This document shows, one piece after another, positions 26,437-36,120 of a DNA stretch of 64,000 nt. Origin of the DNA: Geoalkalibacter ferrihydriticus DSM 17813 (GTDB lineage Bacteria > Desulfobacterota > Desulfuromonadia > Desulfuromonadales > Geoalkalibacteraceae); NCBI RefSeq assembly GCF_000820505.1, contig NZ_JWJD01000002.1:85153-149152 (forward strand), in the 5' to 3' direction. The notes beneath the pieces were generated by a model. The model worked only from the letters and a program-made list of their open reading frames with translations. It had not been told where the DNA came from and made no database searches. Both the position numbers and the translations under genes were made by a program. Position 1 is the first letter of the stretch. Every line of letters starts with the position of its first letter.

Positions 26437-26661
26437 TTATTCGGATTTTTTTTTGCGAAACACGCTGATGGCCAGATCCGGACACATCTGCGCGCACAGC
26501 GCACAGGACGTGCACCGATCCTGCTTGTCAGAGCTCAATTCAACGGGAAAAAACCCCTGACGGCTGATTGTGCGCCGCAACTGCAGAAGACCATGTGGGC
26601 AGGCTGCGGTGCACAGGGCGCATCCCTTACATCTCAATTCATCAATGACGACTTTGGCCAT
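26437..26661 (-). CDS. korD: Ferredoxin-like delta subunit of 2-oxoacid oxidoreductase
   Basis: The 74-residue protein carries two 4Fe-4S motifs, CKGCALCTAACP and CTSCALCAQMCP, the dicluster ferredoxin pattern. It passes electrons from the KorAB TPP centre to free ferredoxin. It is the first gene of korDABC. A basic tail of KKK follows the second cluster. Only a weak ribosome site (CAGGT) is seen before the ATG at 26661. Confidence 0.93.
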   Translation of the reverse strand: MAKVVIDELRCKGCALCTAACPHGLLQLRRTISRQGFFPVELSSDKQDRCTSCALCAQMCPDLAISVFRKKKSE

Positions 26662-26740
26662 ACCTGTATTCCGCTAAAAAAGGCGATTGCGCCCCTTGTT
26701 CGGGCAGAAATTCTAATCTTACAGAACTCCTCCCACAGCG

Positions 26741-27952
26741 TCAACTTGCCCCACGAATCATTCGCTCAAACAACCGCCAACCCTCGGCCACATGGACTCC
26801 GGAAGCCTTGGCCGCCGCCTCGCTGTAGACGTGGGTATCACTGGCCTGCCGCCTCACAGCGGTGGAGTCGAACAAGGCAAAAGGCACCGGCTGGTCCGTA
26901 TGGGTTTTCTTGCGCACCGGAGTGGCGTGATCGGGCAGCACCAGAATCCGATGAGGTCCGAGCGCTTCAAGTCCGGCACGCACGGGCCCGACAACCTCGT
27001 GGTCAAAGGATTCGATTGCTCGTATCTTTTCGTCGAGCAACCCACTGTGGGCGGCCTCATCGGGCGCCTCCACATGCAAATAGACAAAATCGCGCGTCTT
27101 GAGCGCCTCCAAGGCGTATTCGGCCTTGCCACGATAATTGGTGTCGAGATAGCCGGTGGCGCCGGGCACCTTTATGACTTCGAGGCCTGCATAAATTCCG
27201 ATGCCCTTAATCAGATCAACCGCGGCCACAACCGCCCCGCTCAGATTGAAACGCTCCTGCAGGGTTGCCATGCGCGGCGCCTTGCCGTGGCCCCAGAGCC
27301 AGATGGAGTTGGCCGGAACCTTGCGTTCTTTTTCGCGACGAACGTTGACCGGATGATTGTTCAACAGCATCTGCGCGGAATTCATCAGATGGATGAGCTC
27401 AGCGGCGCCTTCGCCTCGGGGCAGGTGGTTTTCCACGCTCTGTCCACTAAGGTCGTGGGGCGGCGTGAAGCTCATCTGGTCGCGCCCGCCGCGCCACACC
27501 ATGAGATGCCGATAGGAAACTCCGGCATGGAACTCGAAAGGCCCGCCGCCCAATTCTTCTTCCAATAACTGGATCAGTTCACGCGCCTCGGCGGTGGAAA
27601 TGTGACCTGCGGAAAAATCCTCCATATAGAGCTTGCCGTAATGGGGTGTCAGGCACACCAGGTTGAGACGAAAAGCGACATCGTCCACATCCAGATGAAT
27701 CCCCATACTGGCCGCCTCCAGAGGCGAACGGCCGCTGTAGCAAGTCGCCGGGTCATAACCGAAAACGCTCAGGTTGGCGACGTCGCTGCCCGGGTGAAAG
27801 CCAGGCGGCACGGTCTGCACCAATCCGAGCTCACCCGCCCCGGCCAGGGCGTCCATGTTAGGGGTTTGGGCGACTTCCAGCGGTGTGCGTCCACCCAATT
27901 CGGAAATCGGCTCATCGGACATGCCGTCACCGAGCAGAATGATGTATTTCAT
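26741..27952 (-). CDS. apgM: Archaeal-type 2,3-bisphosphoglycerate-independent phosphoglycerate mutase
   Basis: The 403-residue protein belongs to the alkaline-phosphatase superfamily. It has the metal-binding segments MKYIILLGDGMSDEP, the phosphorylated-residue region VANLSVFGYDP with the catalytic Ser, and LPDHATPV near the C terminus. It interconverts 2- and 3-phosphoglycerate in glycolysis and gluconeogenesis. A subgroup of this family in deltaproteobacteria has been proposed to act as homoserine kinase, and I cannot separate the two here; no threonine genes lie nearby. The ATG at 27952 has GAGG five bases upstream. Confidence 0.88.
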   Translation of the reverse strand: MKYIILLGDGMSDEPISELGGRTPLEVAQTPNMDALAGAGELGLVQTVPPGFHPGSDVANLSVFGYDPATCYSGRSPLEAASMGIHLDVDDVAFRLNLVCLTPHYGKLYMEDFSAGHISTAEARELIQLLEEELGGGPFEFHAGVSYRHLMVWRGGRDQMSFTPPHDLSGQSVENHLPRGEGAAELIHLMNSAQMLLNNHPVNVRREKERKVPANSIWLWGHGKAPRMATLQERFNLSGAVVAAVDLIKGIGIYAGLEVIKVPGATGYLDTNYRGKAEYALEALKTRDFVYLHVEAPDEAAHSGLLDEKIRAIESFDHEVVGPVRAGLEALGPHRILVLPDHATPVRKKTHTDQPVPFALFDSTAVRRQASDTHVYSEAAAKASGVHVAEGWRLFERMIRGAS

Positions 27953-27991
27953 GAAAACCTCAAAAAATGATGGACAGAAACCCTCATGGGA

Positions 27992-28153
27992 CACGGATCA
28001 AACCTGATCAAAGCCGATCAGGCTATGTCAAACTCAAAAACATAGGCCAAACATTGAAAAATAACCACAATTGCGTCTCCACCAAAATTTGGATCAATAT
28101 TTCAGTAGTCGGCATTGCCGTCTCTGATCCGCCTTTATCAGATTCGATCCGTG
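27992..28153. repeat. Inverted-repeat intergenic element between apgM and xerD
   Basis: The 30-base arms at 27992-28021 and 28124-28153 are inverted copies matching at 25 of 30 positions by eye. They begin CACGGATC and end GATCAG. A second inverted pair, AAAAACATAGGCC, occurs at 28036-28048 and 28153-28165. The left arm shares GGATCAAnCCTGATC with the element at 22719-22822. The enclosed 102 bases are AT-rich and non-coding. Confidence 0.65.
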
Positions 28154-28187
28154 GCCTATGTTTTTAGTTTGGTTTTTGACTTTGCGC

Positions 28188-29075
28188 CTATCCCCGCGGA
28201 TGATACTGCTCGTGAAGCCGGCGCAGGCGCTCGCGGGTCACGTGCGTGTAAATCTGCGTGGTGGAGATATCCGCATGGCCGAGCATGGCCTGAACCGCCC
28301 TGAGATCGGCGCCATTTTCCAGCAGATGGGTCGCAAACGAATGACGAAGGGTATGCGGCGTAATGTTTTTTCGGATTCCCGCCTGTAGCGCACGGCGCTT
28401 AATAATCTTCCAGAACCCCTGGCGTGTCAACCCATTGCCTGACCGATTGAGAAACAGATGGAGGCTCGCAGCCTTTTTTCCCAGCAGCGGTCTGCCTTCG
28501 CGCAGATAGACATCAAGCTCCGACAGGGCGGTTTCTCCGACCGGCACGAGCCGCTCCTTGCGCCCCTTGCCCAGAGTGCGCACGCATCCCATCAAGACCT
28601 GGACGTCGCCCAGCCTCAGTCCTACCAGTTCGGACACCCTCAGGCCGGTGGCGTAGAGTAATTCCAGCATGGCCCTGTCACGCAGTCCCATAGGCGTCGG
28701 TTCCACCGGTGCCGCGAGCAGTCGCTCCACCTCGCGGGGTGAAAGGGTATCGGGCAGCGACTGCATCAGGCGCATGGACTCAATGCGGTCGGCGGGATTG
28801 GCGACGGCGATTTTTTCAGCCACCATGAATTTATGAAAGGTACGTACCGCCACCAGGGAGCGCGCGCGGCTGCGCGGTGCCAGTCCGGCGTTTTTCAAGG
28901 CGCCGAGAAACCCCAAAACATGCGTTGCGCTTATATCCGCAACCGCTGCCACCTCATGCTTCTCGAGAAAATCGAGATAGCGTGTCAGATCGCGACCGTA
29001 GGCTTCCAGGGTATTGACGGCCAGGCCGCGCTCCACCGTCAGGTAGTTCATGAAGTGATCGAGGTATTGCTCCAT
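28188..29075 (-). CDS. xerD: Site-specific tyrosine recombinase XerD-like
   Basis: The 295-residue protein has the SAM-like core-binding domain (residues 1-90) and the catalytic domain with the conserved R (ATGLRVSELVGLRLGD), K (LGKGRKERLVP), HxLR (HTLRHSFATHLLE), H (LGHADISTTQIYTHV) and terminal Tyr. Xer recombinases resolve chromosome dimers at dif. The match to XerD rather than XerC is a judgement. No mobile element is attached. It lies 27 bases after glnD and is likely cotranscribed. Confidence 0.92.
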   Translation of the reverse strand: MEQYLDHFMNYLTVERGLAVNTLEAYGRDLTRYLDFLEKHEVAAVADISATHVLGFLGALKNAGLAPRSRARSLVAVRTFHKFMVAEKIAVANPADRIESMRLMQSLPDTLSPREVERLLAAPVEPTPMGLRDRAMLELLYATGLRVSELVGLRLGDVQVLMGCVRTLGKGRKERLVPVGETALSELDVYLREGRPLLGKKAASLHLFLNRSGNGLTRQGFWKIIKRRALQAGIRKNITPHTLRHSFATHLLENGADLRAVQAMLGHADISTTQIYTHVTRERLRRLHEQYHPRG

Positions 29076-29102
29076 AAATTCGTGCCTTTTTGAAACTTTA
29101 TG

Positions 29103-31805
29103 TCAGCCATCATCCAGGCAGGTCAGCAGCCGCTGTTTGATCTCGGCAATTTTCTCCTCCTGCACGATTTTCTGGCAGAAGATATCCTGAACATAGAAAA
29201 CGTCGGCCGCCTGATCAACCTTGGTGGAAATTTTCGCGACGCCGATGTAAAGACCCAAATCCTTGAGGGTCTTGGTAATGGTGTAAAGCAAACCAACCTT
29301 GTCGTGCGCAAACACATCAATAACCGTGTACTGCGCCGAGATCTCATTGCTCACATCCACCCGATTGGGAAATCGCGGCCGCGGTCGCTCGGTCATGAAC
29401 GCCGGGGGGCGACGCTTGGCCACCAATTCACCGACCTGCGCCCGACCTTCGAAAACTGCCGTTAACTCCTCCTCGACCCGCTGCCACTTTTGTGGATTTT
29501 CAATCGAGCCGCCGCTGCTTGCCACCTGCAGGATATCAAGCGCCTCGCCGTTGCTGCGGGTGTGAATCTGGGCACCGAGGATATTGATTCCATTGGCGGC
29601 CATGACTCCAGTGATCTTGGAAAAAAGTCCGGGGATATCGAGGGTCGAGATAGTCACCTCGGAAAATCCACGCCTGGTTTCGTGTTCGACGTGCAGAGCC
29701 AGAGTTCTTTTACCGCGCCCGAGGGAGAGCCGCAGATGTTCAACGATCTCAGCGGAGCGATAACTCATGAGGTAGCGGGGACTCAGGGCGCGCAATTGCT
29801 CGCGCACCATGCGCGGGTCGAATTCTTCGGTCAGCGCTTCAAGAACATTGCGTTTGCGCTTGCGCAATTTTTCCGAACGCTTTTCCAATTCGAAGTCGCC
29901 CTTTTCGAGCACCTGGTAGGTCTTTTCGTAGAGTTCCTGGAGCAGCATCCCCTTCCAGTCGTTCCACACGTCGGGCCCTACCGCCTTGAGGTCGGCAAAG
30001 GTCAGCAGATAAAGCATTTTGAGATTTTCGCTCATGCCCATGCTGCGAGCGAACTGCAGGATAAGATCCTCATCGTGCAGATCGCGACGCTGGGAGATAT
30101 GTGTCATGTCCAGGTGATGACGCACCAGAAATTCAAGGCGCCGACTGTCTTCGCGGTTGAGACCGAAGCGCCGGGCGATGGTCGGCATCATATCGGCACC
30201 CTTGTTGGAATGGTCTTTCCCCTCCCCCTTGCCGATATCATGGAACAGCACGGCAAGCAGAAGCAGTTCGGGTTTTTCGATATCGCCGGCCAGACCGGTG
30301 AGCACCGGATGCTTGTCGCGATAAAGCCCGGCGCGCAGTTTGAGAACCTCCTCTACGGCAAAGATGGAATGGGTATCCACCGTATAGGTGTGGTAAAGGT
30401 CATGCTGAACCTTGCAGAAAATACGGCCGAATTCGGGAATGTAGCGATTGAGGAACTGCAGATGGTGCATCACGCGCAAGGTTTTGCCGACATCGCGGGG
30501 AGAACGCAGAATTTCGAAGAACATCTCGTTCATCGTCCGATCGCGACGCACCTTGTCGTTAATCAGCCCCAGATTGTCGCGAATCAGGCCTTTGAGTTCC
30601 AGACTCAAGGGCGCCTGATGGCGCTGCGCCAGGAAAAAAGCACGCATGATCATTGGTGGATCCCGCCGAAAAATCTCAGGACCGGAAACGCGCAGTTCCC
30701 CGCGCAGAATATAGAACCCCGCCTCGATCTGGCGGCGCGTCAGATAACCCAGAGCATGCGTCGAAGGTTTCTCCTGCTGCGTGATGCGGGCGATGAGGGA
30801 GGAAGAAAGATGCTCCACCCGGGTGGCATGATAGTAATAATCCTGCATGAACTGTTCAACAGCCAAACCCTTGCGGCTGTTCTGGTAGCCCAGAAATTCA
30901 GCGATTTTTTCCTGATGATTGAATTGCATCTGGTCGCTTTTGCGGGTCGTCAGGTAATGGAGTTCGTTGCGGATGCGCCAGAGATAGTCTAAGGCGTCTT
31001 CAAATTCCTGCCGCTCACGCTCGGAAATCACCCCCCTGATCACCAGATCCTTGAGGTTGTGGGCCTTGTACTTGACTTGGGCGACCCAAAGGGCTGAATG
31101 CAGATCCCGCAATCCGCCCTCACCCTCCTTGATATTGGGCTCAAGAAGGTACACCGAGCTGCCGTATTTTTGCAGCCGCTTATCGTTTTCTTCAATTTTC
31201 GCGCGGATAAATGCCTGACTATTGCGCCCGAAAACGACGGTGAGTACCTCTTTGCGATATCCCTCGTAAAGTGTCGCGTCGCCGGCAAGGTAGCGTGAAT
31301 CAAGCAGGGCGGTACGCGCTGTAACATCCTTCTCGACAATGTCGAGGCAGTCTTGTTGAGTGCGTACGCTATAGCCGACATCGAGACCCAGATCCCAGAG
31401 CAGATACAGCATGCGCTCGGAAACTTTCTCGGCATAGGCCCGGTCACGGCCGCTGTAGTAAAACATGATGTCGATATCAGAGCGCGGGTTGAGTTCAAGA
31501 CGCCCATATCCACCCAGGGCGATCAGGGTGCACTTGCCAAAGCGCCCCTGGTTGAGATCAGCGGCTACCGCCTCAAACAGCGTCGTGATGAGCACATCGA
31601 ACATGTGCGTGGTATCGGCAACCACCCGACGCCCGCCGGCACCGGCCTGATGCAATTCGCGGATGATTTTCTGGTAATGATCCAGATAGTCGCGGGCTGC
31701 CTGTAGAAGATGCGGGCGCTGGTGGTCAAAATCCGCGGGCCCCTCAAGGGGCAATGAGATGGGGAAAAAGGGTTCCGTATGAATCGCAGTCGCCTGACAA
31801 ATCAT
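29103..31805 (-). CDS. glnD: PII uridylyltransferase / uridylyl-removing enzyme
   Basis: The 900-residue protein senses glutamine and uridylylates or deuridylylates PII proteins. Domains in order are the nucleotidyltransferase (about 75-230, with GGYGRLELNPRSDIDIMF), the GlnD helical linker, the HD domain (about 480-610, with VLFHDIGKGEGKDHSN) and two ACT domains at the C terminus (about 715-790 and 825-900). All key residues are present, so it should be active in both directions. The ATG at 31805 is preferred over a TTG six bases upstream. No PII gene lies in the window. Confidence 0.96.
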   Translation of the reverse strand: MICQATAIHTEPFFPISLPLEGPADFDHQRPHLLQAARDYLDHYQKIIRELHQAGAGGRRVVADTTHMFDVLITTLFEAVAADLNQGRFGKCTLIALGGYGRLELNPRSDIDIMFYYSGRDRAYAEKVSERMLYLLWDLGLDVGYSVRTQQDCLDIVEKDVTARTALLDSRYLAGDATLYEGYRKEVLTVVFGRNSQAFIRAKIEENDKRLQKYGSSVYLLEPNIKEGEGGLRDLHSALWVAQVKYKAHNLKDLVIRGVISERERQEFEDALDYLWRIRNELHYLTTRKSDQMQFNHQEKIAEFLGYQNSRKGLAVEQFMQDYYYHATRVEHLSSSLIARITQQEKPSTHALGYLTRRQIEAGFYILRGELRVSGPEIFRRDPPMIMRAFFLAQRHQAPLSLELKGLIRDNLGLINDKVRRDRTMNEMFFEILRSPRDVGKTLRVMHHLQFLNRYIPEFGRIFCKVQHDLYHTYTVDTHSIFAVEEVLKLRAGLYRDKHPVLTGLAGDIEKPELLLLAVLFHDIGKGEGKDHSNKGADMMPTIARRFGLNREDSRRLEFLVRHHLDMTHISQRRDLHDEDLILQFARSMGMSENLKMLYLLTFADLKAVGPDVWNDWKGMLLQELYEKTYQVLEKGDFELEKRSEKLRKRKRNVLEALTEEFDPRMVREQLRALSPRYLMSYRSAEIVEHLRLSLGRGKRTLALHVEHETRRGFSEVTISTLDIPGLFSKITGVMAANGINILGAQIHTRSNGEALDILQVASSGGSIENPQKWQRVEEELTAVFEGRAQVGELVAKRRPPAFMTERPRPRFPNRVDVSNEISAQYTVIDVFAHDKVGLLYTITKTLKDLGLYIGVAKISTKVDQAADVFYVQDIFCQKIVQEEKIAEIKQRLLTCLDDG

Positions 31806-31855
31806 GAACAAATATCCAAAGCAGCAAAGGTTTTCGAATCAGACTCCTGGAAAAA

Positions 31856-33100
31856 TCACCGCTGTGCAAGCAAATTGAGGGCGACTCCGTAATTGCGCAC
31901 CGCCCGCGCAATGGCCTGCGCACTGCGTTCCTGGAAGCGACGATCAATCAGAAGAGCCTCCTCGCGCGGATTGCTGATAAAAGCGACCTCCACCAGCACC
32001 GAGGGCATGGTGGCACCCAGAAGCACGAAGAAGGGTCCCTGGCGCACCCCCAGATCCCGGACGTTGGAATAGTTGCGACTCAGATCCGCAACCAGGGCCT
32101 TTTGAATTTCCGTCGCCAATCGGCTCGATTCGTTTATCTTCGAGTTGGCCATGAGGTCAAAAAGAATCGCCTCCAGGTCGCCCAACTCCTTGAGAGTCAT
32201 GCCGTTTTCTCGAGCTGCGACCGCCGCGGCCTGCTCGCTGCGCGCCAGGTTCAGGAAATAGGTTTCGGTGCCGTAGGCGCGCCGGTCATTGCTGGCGTTG
32301 GCATGCAGAGAGATAAACAGATCGGCCTCGGCCCGATTGGCAATGGCGGTGCGTTCTTGCAGGGGCAGGTAAATATCGCGATCTCGGGTGAGGATGACTT
32401 CGACGCCAAGCTCCTTTTCGAGATACTGCTTCAACAGCTTGGCCATGGCCAGATTGACATCCTTTTCCAGAACCCCATTGGGGCCGACGGCACCGGGATC
32501 CTTGCCGCCATGCCCCGGATCCACGACAATCCGACGCAGACCCGGGCGGCCATCGCCGCTCGGCAAGCGCACACGCAAAGGTGCACTCTCGGGAGCGCTA
32601 CCGAGAACGGCGGCGATCCCATCGTCTTTGCCGGCTGGGGAAGAGGCCGAAGCGGTAGGATTGTCGCGCGGCACGGCCTGACCGCTGCCGCCGACATCGA
32701 CCACGATACGAAAGGGATCACTGAGATGAAAAACCTTGTGTTCGCCCAGGGCTGCCAGGTCAAAAACCACGCGGGTCGTGCCCGGCTGAGGGGTACCGGT
32801 ACGCACCTTTTTGACCACGCCATCCCTGACGTTCACCACGGAATTCAGGTCGGCGGCGCGCTCGGATGAGGAAATATCGACATAAAGACGGGGCCCGACG
32901 CCACTTTTGGTGTCGGCGGGGAGCGTCGCAAAGCGGTAATCCGTTTCCCGAGACACATCGAGCACCACCCGTGTGTAGCCCGGATTGGTCCAGAAGCGTA
33001 GCCCTTCAACCTGAGCCAGGGAGCGCGCCTCTGCTAAGCCGAGGAAGGGCATGAGAACAAGAAGGGAAAGGAGGACAGAAAATAGTTTAAGTTTCTGCAT
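31856..33100 (-). CDS. N-acetylmuramoyl-L-alanine amidase with AMIN domain
   Basis: The 414-residue exported enzyme cleaves the amide bond between MurNAc and the peptide stem. A signal peptide covers residues 1-25. An AMIN domain (about 28-130) targets it to peptidoglycan or the envelope. The Amidase_3 domain (about 185-405) has the zinc ligands in VDPGHGGKDPGA, LEKDVNLAMA and ISLHANA, plus the catalytic Glu in VLVEVAFISN. The layout matches AmiC. The ATG at 33100 has GAGG at good spacing; the longer frame upstream has no export signal. It follows mutS. Confidence 0.92.
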   Translation of the reverse strand: MQKLKLFSVLLSLLVLMPFLGLAEARSLAQVEGLRFWTNPGYTRVVLDVSRETDYRFATLPADTKSGVGPRLYVDISSSERAADLNSVVNVRDGVVKKVRTGTPQPGTTRVVFDLAALGEHKVFHLSDPFRIVVDVGGSGQAVPRDNPTASASSPAGKDDGIAAVLGSAPESAPLRVRLPSGDGRPGLRRIVVDPGHGGKDPGAVGPNGVLEKDVNLAMAKLLKQYLEKELGVEVILTRDRDIYLPLQERTAIANRAEADLFISLHANASNDRRAYGTETYFLNLARSEQAAAVAARENGMTLKELGDLEAILFDLMANSKINESSRLATEIQKALVADLSRNYSNVRDLGVRQGPFFVLLGATMPSVLVEVAFISNPREEALLIDRRFQERSAQAIARAVRNYGVALNLLAQR

Positions 33101-33191
33101 GACAACCTCGTTTTTTCGGTTTGCGGACATTGCTTGCGCTCTTTTCGGTCCTGTCCCTGCCTCCGGCACGCCAAACCGCCAGAGCTTGTCC

Positions 33192-35804
33192 TTATACCAT
33201 TTTCTTAAGTCTATCCAGAACATTCAATGCCTCCAGCGGCGTCAGAACCGACACATCGACTTCGGCAAGCTTGCGGCGTAACTCATCCGCCGCCGAATCA
33301 AACAGCGAAAGTTGCGGACTGGGCACCTGTTCGCGGGCGCGCCCGCGGGCCAGGGCCGGCTGCCCTTCGCCACTGAATTCACCCGCCTCAAGATTGCGCA
33401 GGACCTCTTTGGCCCGCTCCACTACGGCAGGGGGTATTCCCGCCAGGCGCGCCACCTGGATCCCGTAACTGTGACTGGCGCCGCCCTTGACGATCTTACG
33501 CAGAAAAATGACCTGATCGTTCCACTCACGCACGGCGACATTCCAATTCTTGACCCGTTTGCACGTCAGAGCCAGATCAGCCAATTCGTGATAATGTGTC
33601 GCAAATAACGTCTTGGCGGCCACGGAGGCATGCTCATGCAAATACTCGGCCACCGCCCAGGCGATGCTGACCCCGTCGAAAGTCGAGGTACCGCGTCCGA
33701 TTTCATCCAGAATGATGAGGCTGCGCGGCGTGGCGTTGTGCAGAATGTTGGCCGTCTCCGTCATCTCGACCATGAAGGTCGACTGCCCGGAGGCAAGATT
33801 ATCGCTGGCGCCGACCCGGGTAAAAATCCGATCCACAAGGCCGATGCGCGCGGCCCGGGCGGGAACAAAGCTGCCCAGGTGTGCCATCAGGGTGATCAAG
33901 GCCACCTGACGCATAAAGGTCGACTTGCCGGCCATGTTGGGGCCGGTGATGATGAGCAACTGATTGTCCGTAGTATCCAGCAGCACATCGTTAGGTACGA
34001 ACCGCTCACCCAGATTCATGCGCTCAACCACCGGATGACGCCCCTCCTCAATGTGCAGCATCGTGCTCTCGTCGATCTGCGGGCAGACATAGTCGGCTTC
34101 ATGGGCGAGATCGGCAAGCCCAAGCAGCACATCGAGTTCGGCCAGGGCATCGGCCGTCGCCAGCAAGCGCCGGCCCTGCAAGGCAACCTGCTGCCGCACC
34201 TCCTGAAAGAGGTCGTATTCCAGAGCCTGGATGCGCTCCTCGGCCCCCAGCACTTTGTCCTCATATTCCTTGAGGGCGGGCGTGATAAAACGCTCGGCAT
34301 TAACCAGGGTCTGCTTGCGCTGGTAGTCCTCGGGCACCCGCGCCAGATGTGTCCTGGTAATTTCGATATAGTAACCGAATACCTTGTTGTAGCGCACCTT
34401 GAGCGATCCGATCCCGGTGCGCTCGCGCTCCTGCTGTTCGAGGCGCACAATCCAACCCTTGCCTTCACGGCTGATAAGGCGCAGATCGTCAAGTTCGGCG
34501 CTGAACCCGTCGCGAATCAAGCCGCCTTCACGCAACACAAAGGGCGGATCGTCCACCAATGCCTCGGCAATCAGGTCACGCACATCCTCCAAAGGGTCGA
34601 TGACCTGGCCCAGTTGGCAAAGTAGCGGTGCCTCCAGATCGGAAAAAAGGGCGAGGATGCCCGGCACCTTCCCCAGAGACACGCGCAGCGCCGCCAAGTC
34701 CTTGGCGCCGGCGCCGGCCATGGCAATCCGTGCGCCGAGACGCTCCAGGTCATAAACCCCATCAAGACATTCGCGCAGGTCTTCCCGCAGAAGACTTTTC
34801 TCGCGCAACTCGCCCACCGCCTGTAAACGGGCTCGAATCTGCACGGCAACATTGAGCGGATAGTTGATCCAATGGCGCAGTTTGCGCCCGCCCATGGCGG
34901 TGAGGGTGCGATCCATCACCCCCAGCAACGAACCTTTTTTGCGCCCCTCTCCCTGGGTTGCGGTCAATTCAAGATTGCGGCGCGTCGCGGCATCGAGAAT
35001 CAGATAGTCGGCACAGGCATAGGGAGCCAGGCTGCGAATATGCTCCAACCCGCCCTGACGGGTCTGCTGAAGGTAATGCAGAACCGCGCCGGCGGCGCGC
35101 ACCCCGACGACCAGATGTTCGCATCCAAATCCCTGCAGGTTTGAAACCGCGAAAAAATCATGGAGCAAACGCCGCGCCCGGTCCTCCTCGAACACCCATT
35201 CGGGCAGGCGATTAACCAGGCGCTCGGCCAACACCGACTGCAGTTGGGTGGATAAGGACTCAGAGATACCGTCGGCGGAGACCAGAATTTCTCGGGGGTT
35301 GAGTGAAATGATTTCGCTGCGCAACTCATCAAGACCACGGCACTCGGTGACGCGAAACGCGCCCGTGGTGATGTCGACGCACGACAACCCGTACAACTCC
35401 TGTTCACCAGCCGCCAGTGCCAGGAGAAAATTATTTTCCTTGGGTTGTAGATTTTCGCTATCGACCACCAGACCCGGGGTAACCACCTGCACCACTTCGC
35501 GCTTGACGATTCCCTTGGCTTCCCGGGGATCTTCAACCTGCTCGCAAATCGCAACCTTGAAGCCATTGTCCACCAGGCGCGCGATGTAGCCCTGGCTGCT
35601 GTGATAAGGAATACCGCACAGAGGAACCTGCTCGACGGCACCCTTGTTGCGCGAGGTCAGAGTGAGTCCGAGAACCCGCGAAGCGGTCACGGCGTCTTCC
35701 ATGAACATCTCATAAAAGTCGCCGAGCCGAAAAAAGAGGATGGCGTCAGGATGCTGGGACTTGATTTCCAGATACTGACGCATCATGGGGGTGCTGCTTG
35801 ACAT
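33192..35804 (-). CDS. mutS: DNA mismatch repair protein MutS
   Basis: The 870-residue ATPase recognises mismatches. The N-terminal mismatch-binding domain has the Phe-x-Glu motif in LGDFYEMF (about residues 28-35). Connector, core, clamp and lever domains follow. The ATPase contains [13 protein letters not shown] near 620 and [12 protein letters not shown]. The C-terminal region is present, so this is full-length MutS1. The nearby mutL is not in this window. A good promoter lies 39-67 bases upstream. Confidence 0.97.
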   Translation of the reverse strand: MSSSTPMMRQYLEIKSQHPDAILFFRLGDFYEMFMEDAVTASRVLGLTLTSRNKGAVEQVPLCGIPYHSSQGYIARLVDNGFKVAICEQVEDPREAKGIVKREVVQVVTPGLVVDSENLQPKENNFLLALAAGEQELYGLSCVDITTGAFRVTECRGLDELRSEIISLNPREILVSADGISESLSTQLQSVLAERLVNRLPEWVFEEDRARRLLHDFFAVSNLQGFGCEHLVVGVRAAGAVLHYLQQTRQGGLEHIRSLAPYACADYLILDAATRRNLELTATQGEGRKKGSLLGVMDRTLTAMGGRKLRHWINYPLNVAVQIRARLQAVGELREKSLLREDLRECLDGVYDLERLGARIAMAGAGAKDLAALRVSLGKVPGILALFSDLEAPLLCQLGQVIDPLEDVRDLIAEALVDDPPFVLREGGLIRDGFSAELDDLRLISREGKGWIVRLEQQERERTGIGSLKVRYNKVFGYYIEITRTHLARVPEDYQRKQTLVNAERFITPALKEYEDKVLGAEERIQALEYDLFQEVRQQVALQGRRLLATADALAELDVLLGLADLAHEADYVCPQIDESTMLHIEEGRHPVVERMNLGERFVPNDVLLDTTDNQLLIITGPNMAGKSTFMRQVALITLMAHLGSFVPARAARIGLVDRIFTRVGASDNLASGQSTFMVEMTETANILHNATPRSLIILDEIGRGTSTFDGVSIAWAVAEYLHEHASVAAKTLFATHYHELADLALTCKRVKNWNVAVREWNDQVIFLRKIVKGGASHSYGIQVARLAGIPPAVVERAKEVLRNLEAGEFSGEGQPALARGRAREQVPSPQLSLFDSAADELRRKLAEVDVSVLTPLEALNVLDRLKKMV

Positions 35805-35842
35805 GTGAAAAAATCCTGTAAAAAAAGATCCGTAACCGGATT

Positions 35843-35871
35843 ATGTTAACAAACCACCAGAAATATGTAAA
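35843..35871 (-). promoter_or_regulatory. Candidate sigma-70 promoter for mutS
   Basis: On the minus strand TTTACA (35871-35866) and TAACAT (35848-35843) are separated by exactly 17 bases. This would place the transcript start about 30 bases before the ATG at 35804. The gap 35805-36120 also holds repeat copy C and otherwise AT-rich, non-coding DNA. Confidence 0.6.
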
Positions 35872-35970
35872 CCAATGAAATCGCCTTAAATCTTCACAAA
35901 TAAGGCAAAAGACTTGACCCTTTTCCATGGCCTAAGCAAAATAGCCGCACCGACAAAAAAATTCAGGAGT

Positions 35971-36107
35971 TGTCACTATTCAGCGGCAACATCCGACAGC
36001 ACCGCAGGGTGCGGCGGTTGAGTGCTGCGGCAAATGTTTGAGCCGTAGGTGAGTTTTTGCCGCACGCGATGCCGCCGTACTTTGCGGTGCATGCTAAACA
36101 GTCACCA
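35971..36107 (+). repeat. Palindromic intergenic repeat, copy C (complete)
   Basis: This is the most complete copy here. Outer arms ACCGCAGGGTGCGGCGG (36001-36017) and its near complement at 36072-36088 (mismatches are G-U in RNA) enclose inner arms TGCGGCAAA (36026-36034) and TTTGCCGCA (36056-36064) with a 21-base loop. A leader with CACTATTCAGCGGCAAC precedes the hairpin, and ATGCTAAACAGTCACC follows it. The copy ends 13 bases before the ATG at 36121, so its last bases abut the AGGAG ribosome site. Confidence 0.85.
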
Positions 36108-36120
36108 GGAGTTTAACTTT

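Noticed and set aside
28188-29075. xerD-like gene as an integrase of a mobile element
   Set aside because: It sits in a housekeeping operon with glnD and mutS, without attachment-site repeats, tRNA or cargo genes.
29490-30992. 500-codon plus-strand frame opposite glnD
   Set aside because: GlnD domains cover the same bases on the minus strand; the plus frame has no ribosome site or motif.
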